From Roridomyces roridus (lineage: Eukaryota > Basidiomycota > Agaricomycetes > Agaricales > Mycenaceae): a stretch of DNA of 64,000 nt. Positions 45,637 through 55,803 of the stretch are shown here, in pieces (position 1 is the first letter of the stretch; the number at the start of each line of letters is the position of its first letter). The stretch lies in assembly GCA_029378245.1 (NCBI GenBank), contig JARKIF010000001.1:744001-808000 (forward strand), read 5' to 3'. The notes beneath the pieces are model-generated. The model had not been told where the DNA came from and did no database searches. It saw nothing but the letters and a program-made list of their open reading frames with translations. A program made the translations under genes and the position numbers.

Positions 45637-48600
45637 GTGGCGGATAGATCCCAGCTCTTTCAAAACGCGGAGAACTTTGACATTGTCGGCGGCCAATTCG
45701 TTTCCGGAGATGTGCATTACCACACAGTGGCTGCAACCCCGGCTGTTGGTGCGTTGTTTGACCGGTGGCATGGTACATATTCTCAATTTCCGACAGCCCA
45801 GACTCAGAGGGCGTCAACTGTACCGGACCCAGCGATTGAGGTAATTCAAACGAAGCGCCTTTCCATGGACAACGACTAACGTTGGCATTTCCAGCAAGCA
45901 GAAGACTCGCCGATTCTTCCGATTGTCCTGCAGCCGATGGGAGAGTACACGGAGATCGAAATATACTGCAGCCAGATGTTGCGGCGGCGGCGCGGGTTTC
46001 CCCTATACGTTCCCGAACCGAGTCCCAATCTTCCCGCGGAATACCAAAGAAACGGTATAACCATCGGAGATGTCGGTCGAGTTACCCCAGACGGAGTGTT
46101 TGATTTCTTTTTCAACATTTATCTTCCTGCGGAGCACCCCGTCAACGCCCATACTCCGGATGGCTTTGTGCCTTTGGCTCTCTACGACATGATTGATCTA
46201 TCCCGAAGCACCGTTACCCCTGGCGACTATGTCACGACGCCGTTTGTCCAGCATGGCCTTGGTCATAACTTTTCCGAGTGAGTCTTGATTCACTGATCAA
46301 AGTTCCATATCTCACTGACCAGGTTTCCGGGTGGTGCATTCCTGTTCAATTGCTTCAAGCTGACAGGAGCTATTCTCGCATTACCGGATGGTGCTCGCCG
46401 AGAAGAATTGGTCAACCTCGGAGCTGTCCGCCAGTACGTTGTGGAAAATGCGGAAAATTGGTACCGATACGTCAATGGAACTCGAGGGCGAGAGTTGAAG
46501 AACGGTTCCTTGTATCTCGTGACGGGATGGGAAAAGTGCAAGTCGTGGGGTATGGCCTCATTCCACGACATCGTTATGCCTCGAAACGAATTGCAGCTGA
46601 CATTCAGACCCTCCGCTGACATGTCGAGCGGGTACCAATATCGTTGGCAGACATGTCCTGCCCGCCACAAGCACGCCGATCCGTCACCAGTTGGCAGAGA
46701 TTGCCTCAATCAAACCGTGTTCATACGCGGGTTCTCCATTTCTTTGGGCGAGACTTTCTGGCAAAAGTTTTTCCGTGGGACATCCATGCGCTCAATCACC
46801 GACGCACAGCTGCCCAATTCTCACGGAAGTTTTGTGCCATTCGGTTTTCAGGGTTCAGCGCTTTCTTGGGCGCTGAACTTTGGGGGGTCCGGCGGTGCTG
46901 GTGGCAGGATGCATACGGAGTCGGACGAGGTCATACTGTCTGATTTGTCTGCCGCCTCCGAGGTGCCACCATTTAAGCTCGCTGCATTTGTCACTGAAGA
47001 CTTCACCAGATCTTTCATCCAAGTCGATTGGTCAATAGCTGGATTTTACAGCAGGTATCGTTCTATCCCTCTTCCAACCTGGTCGCGATACTTCTACCAT
47101 ACATAGGTTCCAAATGCAGCAGTAGTGATGAGCCACGACGACGAATGGGCTGAAATTCTTTATGATGTATGTCTGGTTTGGCATTTTCCGCTTCCTCCCG
47201 TCTGATTTTGGTGATACAGGATCCGGACGAAATCAAGACTCCAGTAAACAATGTCGAGGATTTCATCGGAAGATTAGCTCAAGAATTCGCAGTGTCAGAT
47301 GTCGGCGGTTTGTTTCTTATTGAGGACTCTGGCTGCACAACCCTGATCCATTGAACAGGAACAGCCTTTCTCGTATCCAAGAAATCAGAGTCAGCGGATG
47401 GGCCGGATGCACATATAGACGCCGCGACTGGGACGGAACTTTTCGAGTTTGATCTCGAAGAGGACTGGCTCAGCGAATTTTCCGATGGCGAGGACACTCT
47501 CGACTCGGACAGCGCTTCCGAACCCGGAGCGTTTTTCCAGTGGCAGTCTGACTCTGACCTTGGTGGTGGCGGGGCAAGACTCCCAACCAGGATCCAGCAC
47601 CTGTGGGATGAGCGCAGCGAGTTGACGAGCATGGACAGTTTTACGACCCTGCGAGAGAAAGGTCGCGCTCTGGAAACGCGGGAGCAGATTGTTTCTGCCA
47701 CGAGCTCGCCAAACTTGGCTAGCACGGCGAGTCTTCCGGATACCGTCAGCGAGCGGCACTCAGCGCTCACCACGAGCCCGCAGCACACTCCTGGTGCTGG
47801 CCTGGGCTCGTCGGCCGCTGTACAGCCAGGCTCCGATGGGGTCGAATTTGGATTCGATGCGGACTGGGACTCCATGCAACGTGGAATTAGGAGTCTGGAC
47901 ATGAGTGACATCGCTGTCCACTCTCCTGCTCCGTCGCTACGCACGAGCGTCTCAAATCTGTCGTCGTTGATGCAGCGGAGGAGCTCGACAAGGCGCGAGA
48001 GTCTGATGCCGGCTCCAGATACGTTTACTGCCGCGGTGAGAGAGTGGGGTGGGGAAAAATACGAGAGCCAGAGGAAACATTGGACATTCCGGAAAGATCC
48101 TGCAGATGGACTCCGGGGTTCGATGGGTGGGTCGAGCGCCTCAAATGTGGCTCCGGTAGAGTCGAGCGCCAAGGGGAGCATGTCAAGTGAGAGTGGAGGA
48201 AACCGCCCGAAGCACGCACAGTGGCGCGGGATGTCCTTGAATGAGGAGGAGATTTGGACTAGTTCCTTGGTTGGAGCTTTCAAAGTGCGACGAAGTAAGT
48301 TTTTTCTTTCTTTTTCTCGCAGACGAACCTAACAACGACATCAGTCGAACTTCGCCCCCTGAAACCTCAGCAACGTGTTACAATCGACCCCTTCCGCCTT
48401 CCGACCACGATTGGACCCCCAAAGCCGCCGCACGATGGAGCGTATACCAACATCCACAAGCACTCCAAAGTGCTGGCTTTCTCAATTCATCGGCACTACA
48501 AGCCAGGGCGAGTGACTCTTGGAGCACGCCCCCGTCCATCCCAGCAAGATAACGAGAACAGGCGGCCGACAGCGATGATATTGCTTGCACCCCGGCATGT

Positions 48601-49831
48601 GCAGGAAGCATACACTAGCAGTATTACAACCCGGGGTTTGCGCTCGCACGGATTGCTTGATACACCCCACGGAAGGGAGAGGATGGGGGAGACCAGAACT
48701 CAGCCGGGTGGCGGCGGCACTGGGATCACGAGCGGTAGTCGGCGACCGAAGCACCTCCCAGACCCAACTCCCAAATCCTCCGTGCCGGACGGGCGTGAAG
48801 GTGCCGCTCCACATCGGCCCCAGCTGTCCGAACAGTCAAGTAACAGCTTGGGTCTTGGCCCTGAACGGGAATGGTCGCGCACGACACATAGCGAGGCGTT
48901 TTCGGCCATAGATGCGACTCTGATCGGCCGCCTCACGCAGGTTGTTCCCGAGACGAGCGACAATAAATCAAGCGGAGTCTTCTCGATCTTCAGGCGGCGG
49001 CAAGCGAAAGAGTCTGGTCCTTCCGGGGTTTATTACCCGCCCTGGGTGACGTTCCAGAACCCCGGGAAGCCAGAGGAGCGGAACCGACGACACAGCGTGC
49101 TGAGCAACTCGTTCGAGGGTGTCGGGCTGCTGCCGCCAAAGAAGATCACTGGCCGCTCGAAAAATCCGGCCGTTGGCCTTGTTGATATCTTCGCGCAGGT
49201 GCCGAGCGAGGCGCTCTTCATGATACTTCCCCTCTGGCCGGGTCCAGCGGATCCCATGTCGGAACAAGGTGCAACACGCCCACCGCACGAAGTATCCATA
49301 GAGCAACGGCAATACCTTCTTGTTGCCTACAAGCCCACGGATGAGGCGGTGGCGACCAAGAAACACAAGACCGAGTCCGGACGCAACAAGAAGTGGAGCT
49401 TGCCTCGCAGTTCGACGAGCTCCTCCGACAATGAGGGCGGTGGTCGAGGAGTTAATATCCTTCTTACTTCATACGCTATCAGTGCCAGACTCGTCTCGCA
49501 CGCGGATCTGCAAGGCTCTGGCGTCCGCGTACCGGAGGAAGGCCTCGCGGTGCTGGGTCCATGGGAGGAGGCCTACCTGACCATGCCGCCGATCGCCACC
49601 CGCGATCACGGGCTGCTCGCTATCGGCGTGTGTGTGTCGCGTGAAGCGGGAATTCAGTTTGATCCCGAGGGTTTGCTCAAGATGGGTCTGTGCGTCCCCT
49701 CCTCGCCGGCCCCCGGTACTGAAGACGGGGTGCCTGTTGCGGAACTCACACCAATTGGAAAAGCCGTGCTGGAGATGATGTGGATTGGGGGCATTTGCGT
49801 TTCGAGTTTCGGTCCTGCGGCGGCGCTTTGA
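45637..49831 (+). CDS. Family-X protein, copy 3, with long C-terminal extension
   Basis: The first exon reads VADRSQLFQNAENFDIVGGQ; where the other two copies have ATG this one has GTG, and a stop lies upstream in frame. Introns and exons are otherwise sound: EIYCSQMLRRRRGFPLYVPE, GDVGRVTPDGVFDFFFNIYL, GWEKCKSWGMASFHDI, FHPSRLVNSWILQQ, AAVVMSHDDEWAEILYD. From about 47350 one exon runs open through an acidic segment and HLWDERSELTSMDSF to GAFKVRR. An intron at 48.3 kb joins this to ELRPLKPQQRVTIDPFRLPT and a 490-residue region (AYTNIHKHSKVLAFSIHRHY, EAYTSSITTRGLRSHGLLD, ALFMILPLWPG, GKAVLEMMWIGGICVSSFGP). No catalytic motif is seen. It may be two genes, with the second starting in the shared exon. 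Confidence 0.6.
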
Positions 49832-49915
49832 GAGGATGATTTACTTACTCGCAAATAATTGAGCACCATGCAATGGAAGAATTGATTCCAAAGGTATGAA
49901 TGTACTTTGGTCGTT

Positions 49916-51097
49916 TTACGCTTCGGAGAGCAGAATATTTGACCCGCCGTCAACTCCAATGTGAATATCCATCCCATCCGCCCGTAATTCTCGGAAAACG
50001 ATGAGATCGTCGGGCAAAGCCGCTCTCCTTTCTTCCACTGTCGTGACACGCACGGTCCGCAACTGACTGCGACGAGCAGATGGGAAACGCGCTAGCGCAC
50101 TCCAGGTCTGCGGTGAATGCTCGAGCCTCGTCGAGGCAACACCTAGACCGTCGATTTCCAGAGTCTGAAGGTTCGGGAATGCAAGCTGAGTGTAATCCGC
50201 CAGAGTGGCGAGCATTTTCTGCGTGGTCAAAAATACAAGATGGGAATAGTGCAGATGAACTAGTGGGGGGATGTGGGATGAGATGGTCCAACGATGCGAA
50301 GTTGAAAGGATTTTTGTGACTGGTGAGGTTGAGATTGACGAGCGGTGGCGACGATCTTTGCAGGAACGCTAGGAGTTCGCCATGAGCGATATTCCGGGAG
50401 TCAGTGACGAGGCTTTCAAGCCGAGGGGCGGAGATCCAATACAAAGCGTCGGTGTTCCCGAAGCAAGTGAGACGCCGTAGATTTGCAAGAATCACCGCGC
50501 TCTCTGCGTAAAACTCTGGGTCCAAGGGTGATAGGTAGTGGAACTCCAGTTCGATGAGATTGGGACAAAGTTGAAGGAGGGGAAGCCATGTGCGTTTCAC
50601 ACCGCTTGCACCGTGAATGACCAGCCTATGGAGGACCTCCAATGGCTCCTCCTCGCCTCCTGGTGGAAGATCGTACTGGCTACAAGAAATCTCTAGACAT
50701 TTGAGTTGCCCCCAAAAGGGAAATGTGCAAGGGATGACTCCCGGAGCGTCGAAGCCATAGTTCGAAGAGCTCCTCGAATCCTTTGGCACGGTAAAATGCG
50801 GCGGGAAATGAAGCCCATAGGGCGGGGATAGATAATGCAATGTCGCTCCAGGAATGGCAGATGTCGAGGAAGAGCGCAGGGGCGAGATGGGTTTGGGGTC
50901 GAGTGCATTCTCGAAGGCTGTCGGAGGGGAGACATTGCAGAAAGATTTCCGGAGGAATCTCGAGCGGTAGTCGCGCGATTGGGTCGCGTACAGCATTCAG
51001 CTAGCGCTGCTGCAGCAGATGGCTTTTACACATCTGTCTGCCGCTCAATTTCGAGAGAAACTCGGGTGATCTGCGCCTCGATCTCTCCGGTGGACAT
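49916..51097 (-). pseudogene. F-box/LRR-like pseudogene
   Basis: Starts MSTGEIEAQITRVSLEIERQ and meets a stop two codons later, before the coiled coil ends. LNAVRDPIARLPLEIPPEIF, LFLDICHSWSDIALSIPALW and a stretch up to HPLHISLLG are readable in one frame; LKCLEISCSQYDLPPGG and LRRs to SLDHLIPHPP in a second; and FPNLQTLEIDGLGVAS to GMDIHIGVDGGSNILLSEA in a third. Its nearest relative in the window is the intact gene at 53251-54531. Confidence 0.75.
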
Positions 51098-51593
51098 CGC
51101 TTGACCTATGAAATGCAATGAGAATCTATTGCATTTCTTGGACTGGGGGCGTACTGAATCTCGGGATGCATCCGATGATGGTGATGAGAAAGAAAGCCAA
51201 ATTTGATGGTCTTCCCTTCTTCCACTTCCATGACGTCGACTCGTTCTTCCCTGGTACTCTGCCCTCTCGTCTACATTGCAGCTTCTCGGAATACAGCACA
51301 CACTTCTGCACAGTCCGCGCACACCAGGTCGACGTGACCTCAATGGATGGCACTGTGTCGGTCAGAAGTTTCTTGGAAGTTTCTTGGAAGAGCGCAGTGC
51401 GTGCTATTCCAATTCTTGAATTTACCTGACTCCCTGCAGGCTGACGAGTACGTGCTCTCCTTTGCAATACTCGAGAGGGGCGCCGACGACGTCCGCCTAA
51501 AACAAATTCCTTCTTCCATAACGACTACATACCACTGCGATTCAGGTGAGCCCTTTGAGCGCCTCCCCCAAACTCCCATTCATTCAGCCCAGT
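51098..51593. promoter_or_regulatory. Divergent region between two F-box loci
   Basis: 496 bases between a decayed minus-strand locus and an intact plus-strand gene. No further gene seen. It should contain the promoter of the plus-strand gene. Confidence 0.4.
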
Positions 51594-53093
51594 ATGGCTT
51601 GCGACTCCCACTGCTCCCACCATTGCGTTCCTTTCGCCCCTCCGGATGTAGCTAGTCCATTCGTGGAGCTCCTATCGAGCAACCACCCTCCTTCCGGCCC
51701 CCATGCTCGTGCCGTATCAGACGCTGTGGGGAGAGCGAGCGCGGACCTCGGCCACGTCGTGTACGCAATCCAAAGTCTCGTAGGGAAAGCCGCTGAGCTG
51801 GAGAGCTATATCCGACGCCATACCGGTATCCTTTCGCCGCTTCGTCGTCTCCCAAACGAAATGCTCTCGGCTATCTTTGTACACTGCACGGACCTCGACA
51901 CCCCCTTTGACCCTGCTCGAAACGACGTTTGGGTCATTGCCCGCGTCTGTAGTCGATGGCGTGCCGTGGCTCTTGCGACCCCGCGCCTCTGGTCCAATTT
52001 CATCCTACCCCCGGGCCCGATGGAGTTCCAGCAGCCTCTGCCGCCCCCAATTCCCATAGAACACTGGGAGGTTCAGCTCGATCGTGCGCACCTTGCGCCG
52101 CTCGCTATACGGTTGCAGCAGAGGTCCGCACTGGTCACACGGGAGCTCATGGAGCTGCTACTTGACGCCTCCTCCCAGTGGGAAGAAGTCACCATCACAC
52201 ACCTGGACGACTTTTATTGGTTCATCGACCACGATTCCGAGTTTACCCGTCTCAAAAGGCTCACACTCGGTGGCTACGGCTATGGCCCGCTTTTGCTGGA
52301 CGATACCCTTACCGTCGATATGACCCAATCTTTGCCCGCCCTCACATACCTCCATTTTTCTCTGAGTCCTTTTCCCCGACATCTCATACTCCCGTGGTCT
52401 CAGCTCCGCACCTGTGTCCTGCACCGGATCAGAATGTCGGACATTCAGTGGATACTCCCCCTCCTATCGTCCGGCACGCAGGTGTCAATTCACAGGCCAG
52501 AGGACCACGGCGGCGACCTAAGCCCTCTCGTGACCCGCATCGAGTCTCTCGAGATCGTCAACAGCTCCCCCCACACGCTCAGCAGCCTGCTGAATATCAT
52601 CGTCGCACCCGACCTTCAGAAACTCCTCTTCCGTGAAATGCGACCACCTGGCGTCGCCGTCGTCGGCCCAGATCCTCCCGATATCAACACCTTCCTAGAT
52701 AATTCCCAGTGCCGACTGACGCACCTGCGCGCCATAGAGTGTGTTTTGAACTCGCTCATGGACATCTTGACATCGCTGTCTGCGCGCGATATCGTATGGC
52801 TCGACATCACTCCAACGTACCACGACGACCTGCGTAGGTTGTTCAGTGAATTTGAGAGAGCGGAGCAACCACCAGTTTCGCGTCTTCAAACACTGGTTCT
52901 TCGTGGTCCCCTGGAACAACACTCGGAGCTCGTCAATCACCCGGGGCTCTCGAGCCGAAATCCTACTCTTCGATTCTACAAGCGGACGTTTGACCTTTTG
53001 GACGATTGGGAGATCCCGGAGAGAAAGCCGCTGGAGGGGACGAGTGGGTTGGACGTTGTCGTAATTTCCGAATTGAGGAAAAAGTCTGTGTAG
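51594..53093 (+). CDS. F-box protein, intact, divergent
   Basis: Single-exon gene of 499 residues starting MACDSHCSHHCVPFAPPD, a cysteine/histidine-rich beginning without a known zinc motif. A coiled-coil stretch (DLGHVVYAIQSLVGKAAELE) precedes the F-box-like PLRRLPNEMLSAIFVHCTDL and VIARVCSRWRAVALATPRLW. About 320 residues with leucine-rich periodicity follow. The PNEMLSAIFVHC form differs from the PLEISAEIFLQC form of the other cluster members, so it is an older branch. Likely SCF receptor; target unknown. Confidence 0.78.
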   Translation: MACDSHCSHHCVPFAPPDVASPFVELLSSNHPPSGPHARAVSDAVGRASADLGHVVYAIQSLVGKAAELESYIRRHTGILSPLRRLPNEMLSAIFVHCTDLDTPFDPARNDVWVIARVCSRWRAVALATPRLWSNFILPPGPMEFQQPLPPPIPIEHWEVQLDRAHLAPLAIRLQQRSALVTRELMELLLDASSQWEEVTITHLDDFYWFIDHDSEFTRLKRLTLGGYGYGPLLLDDTLTVDMTQSLPALTYLHFSLSPFPRHLILPWSQLRTCVLHRIRMSDIQWILPLLSSGTQVSIHRPEDHGGDLSPLVTRIESLEIVNSSPHTLSSLLNIIVAPDLQKLLFREMRPPGVAVVGPDPPDINTFLDNSQCRLTHLRAIECVLNSLMDILTSLSARDIVWLDITPTYHDDLRRLFSEFERAEQPPVSRLQTLVLRGPLEQHSELVNHPGLSSRNPTLRFYKRTFDLLDDWEIPERKPLEGTSGLDVVVISELRKKSV

Positions 53094-53250
53094 ATATCCA
53101 GAGTTACTAATAATCTCTCGATTATAATACCCTACGTTATTTTGGCAGACTGGAATTTCTTCTCTAGTCGCATAAATACGTGTAGATTGGTGAAAGAAAA
53201 CAACCATTACACATCAAGTTCGTCTCCCCACCTCTCTTCAACTCGCGGGC

Positions 53251-54531
53251 TCACGACTCGGAGGAAGAGAGAATATTCGGCCCATGGTAAAGCCCAATGT
53301 GAATATCCATCCCGTCTGCCAACAATTCTCGGAAGATGGTAAGGTCGTCGGGCAGAGGCATGCCCGATGGATAGATGACAAACCGAACCCTCTTGAGCCT
53401 GGTACGACGGAGCGAGAGGACATCCGCGAGTGCTGTAAGCACGGTGGTGGGACTCGTAGACTCGCAAATCATAACTTCGTCGAGGTCCAAAGTTTGGAGG
53501 TCCGGAACGTGGTGTGGATTCTGCCACAAAAAGTTGAACAACTCCTCCACAAGCGCCGAGTTGAGACACGCCAACTCTAAATGTGTGAGGGTTGGGATGA
53601 GAGCCATGGAGTCTTCGAAGCTATCGAACCATGATGATGAATCTCCGAAAAGTTGGAGTTTCCACAAAGGCGGAGATGAGCAACGCAGGAAGGAGATTAA
53701 ACTGCTGCTGAAGAGAGATTCTGTTTCCATGTGGAGAGTTTCTAGCCGTGGAGCCGAGATCCAGTCTATATCGTCGAAATTCTTGAGATGTGTTAGATGA
53801 CGAAGATGGGGAAGAACGAGGGTGTCCGGCTCTTCCTCGTTGATATTTCCCATGAATGAGATATTTTGCATGGTCAGTTCGGTGAGATTGGGCGAAAGGC
53901 GCAGAAGCCGATGGAAGGAAATCCAAAAGCATTCAGGCTCCGCACCGCCTTGGCCAAAAATCTCCAATGCTTGGAGACCAGGCAGCTCCATTTGGAGCTG
54001 AACGTCTCCGAGTAAGTCGAATAATTCGTCCTCATCGTCGATGTTTGCCTCGTCAACGGAAATGACGAGGCGTTCGAGTTGGGCAGAATGGTGCAGAATG
54101 GGACGGGCCACCAGCGAGTCGAAGACTCCACCGATGGAAATTCGCAGGTGATAACTCCCGGCACGTCGAAGCCACGTCTCCAAGAGGTCTTTGAAGCCTC
54201 TGCCGCGAGGAAAGACGATACCAATCGAAGCCCATAGGGCAGGTGTGGAAAGTGCAATGTTGGTCCAGTGATGACAGATATTGAGGAGGAGTAGAGGGGC
54301 AAGATGGGCACGGGCTTGATGGTATTCTCGACGGCCGCGGTTGGACGGGAGACATTGGAGGAAAATGTCGGAAGAAAGCTCGACCGGCAGCCGCGCGATC
54401 GGATCGCGTGAGGCGTTCAGCTGGCGCTGAAGAAGGCTTTTACTGCTCTCGAGTTTCCTGAGAACATCCTTCTGGCGCTTGATTTCGAGAGAAATTTGGG
54501 CGATCTCCGCCTCGATTGCTTCAGTGGTCAT
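53251..54531 (-). CDS. F-box/LRR-like protein, intact
   Basis: Single-exon gene of 426 residues: MTTEAIEAEIAQISLEIKRQ coiled coil, RQLNASRDPIARLPVELSSD with the F-box-like segment, LLLNICHHWTNIALSTPALW, then LRRs (LPGLQALEIFGQGG, LLRLSPNLTELTMQNISF, WISAPRLETLHMETES, FLRCSSPPLWKLQLFG) and a tail RELLADGMDIHIGLYHGPN. No breaks. It converges on the F-box gene ending at 53093. The tail motif GMDIHIG is shared with the pseudogenes at 8475 and 49916, marking a sub-branch. Confidence 0.82.
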   Translation of the reverse strand: MTTEAIEAEIAQISLEIKRQKDVLRKLESSKSLLQRQLNASRDPIARLPVELSSDIFLQCLPSNRGRREYHQARAHLAPLLLLNICHHWTNIALSTPALWASIGIVFPRGRGFKDLLETWLRRAGSYHLRISIGGVFDSLVARPILHHSAQLERLVISVDEANIDDEDELFDLLGDVQLQMELPGLQALEIFGQGGAEPECFWISFHRLLRLSPNLTELTMQNISFMGNINEEEPDTLVLPHLRHLTHLKNFDDIDWISAPRLETLHMETESLFSSSLISFLRCSSPPLWKLQLFGDSSSWFDSFEDSMALIPTLTHLELACLNSALVEELFNFLWQNPHHVPDLQTLDLDEVMICESTSPTTVLTALADVLSLRRTRLKRVRFVIYPSGMPLPDDLTIFRELLADGMDIHIGLYHGPNILSSSES

Positions 54532-55026
54532 CGTTCAGGCCTACCAGGCGCGCCGAGGAGTGAGCGTGTATCAGAATTCGTAGAATGAGAGACGTACAGT
54601 AGTTTCCTGCGCGCTTCCGAGGCTGTAGAGGCGCTCAAACAACTTGCAAGTCGATTCCGTCTGACGCAAACCAGGTACTTAAGCCTTCCACGGAGCATGA
54701 TGGTGACGATTGACCCACCGACGTAGTCTGTAGCTTCGCAGATCAATTTCTCGTACGAGAAAGAGGCAGCTCTGAATGCTACGCCGTGCTTTGGCAGTGG
54801 TGGTCAGGAAGAAAGCCAAGTTGATTCGAATCTTATCAAGTGGCATCACTTGATTTTCATCATGATGATCACGCCGCCCACGAGAGACCCGGACTTGGCC
54901 CGGACGGAGCTATGTAGCCCGTCCAAGATGCTCTCCCGATTCTCACTGCGCAACACACCGAGCTGCTTGTTTTCCCGTCGCACCATTTTCTCCAGTCGCT
55001 AAACTAGGAAACACCGTCGGCGATCA
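54532..55026. other. Intergenic stretch before the split membrane-protein gene
   Basis: No gene seen. It is the upstream flank of the F-box gene and the 3' flank of the membrane-protein gene. Confidence 0.4.
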
Positions 55027-55395
55027 CTACACCGCCACCTGATCGTCATGATACTCTGTTCCTTTCCCTTTCCCGCCAAACGACTCGGTTCCATATTCTG
55101 ACCGAGGACCTGCACGATCTCCTGTCACTTCCACCAGCCGCGAGACGTTCACGTTCACGTTGACCTTTGACCGAAGCCTATGGGACTTGCTTGGGTGGGA
55201 ACTTGAACCAACTGTGTCGTCTTTGGAGTCGGATTTTGCGATTCGCAATATTATCATGCAGAACGTGATACCCTGCGGCAAAGTTGGATGAGGGCGGTCA
55301 GATTAGCTTGGTGGACGTACGATCAACGGAGCGGTCTTGCGATGCGGGATTAGTTGCGGAATGAGCGATTGAATGAAACGCACCATGTCGAGTAT
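55027..55395 (-). pseudogene. Multi-span membrane protein, 3' exons (split gene)
   Basis: Minus-strand end of a fungal integral membrane protein whose 5' part lies at 62309-63483. Directly after the target duplication the exon ends with a sequence encoding LDM. An intron then precedes a 15-base exon (TAPLI, 55321-55335), and another intron precedes GITFCMIILRIAKSDSKDD. That last stretch is the end of the final membrane helix and the start of a hydrophilic tail (SKVNVNVNVSRLVE) that ends before 55027. LDM / TAPLI / GITFCMIIL reads like the last helix of a lineage-specific seven-span family (recalled form LDM.SPLIGI.FCMII). A chromovirus separates it from the rest. Confidence 0.7.
55391..55395. 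repeat. Target-site duplication AGTAT, left
   Basis: Matches 62309-62313 exactly and borders the TG end of the left LTR. Confidence 0.9.
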
Positions 55396-55758
55396 TGTCA
55401 TGAAATGACCCCAGGCAACAACCCGACGGGTTGTAACCCGATCAACCATCAAACCATCAATACCCTAATCAGTGATCATCATTGATCGGGCGGGTCTTGT
55501 CTCAACCCCTGCTTGGTACTCCACTCTCCCCTGCATTTAAACCCCTACCGGTCTCGATCGCCCCTGCTCCTACCCCCTACCTCCTCGTACCTAATTCGAT
55601 CATGTAGTATATATACCCGTCTACAGTCTCAGTACTGTAGACGAATCTAGTCTATTCTCCCTACGGCTTGCTCTACCTCTTGAGTCTCGTCTGCTGCTCT
55701 TCGCTCGGTCGCCTCGTTCGTTGCCGACTAGAACCCGACTTAGCCCTAGGTGCTGACA
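55396..55758 (+). repeat. Left LTR, 363 bp
   Basis: Starts TGTCATGAAATG and ends GGTGCTGACA. No difference from the right LTR was found by eye; the two are offset by exactly 6550 bases throughout. Confidence 0.93.
55608..55615 (+). promoter_or_regulatory. TATA box in the LTR
   Basis: TATATATA, about 31 bases upstream of the stretch AGACGAATCT that would lie at the start of the transcript. Confidence 0.6.
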
Positions 55759-55760
55759 AA

Positions 55761-55770
55761 AGATTCGTCT
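55761..55770 (+). promoter_or_regulatory. Primer-binding site complementary to the transcript's own 5' end
   Basis: AGATTCGTCT begins two bases after the left LTR. It is perfectly complementary to AGACGAATCT at 55639-55648 inside the LTR, about 31 bases after the TATA box. It does not begin with TGG as tRNA-primed elements do. This is the arrangement of the self-primed Tf1/sushi group. Confidence 0.65.
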
Positions 55771-55803
55771 CCCCTTTACTCGAACACTCGACCGAACGAA
55801 ACG

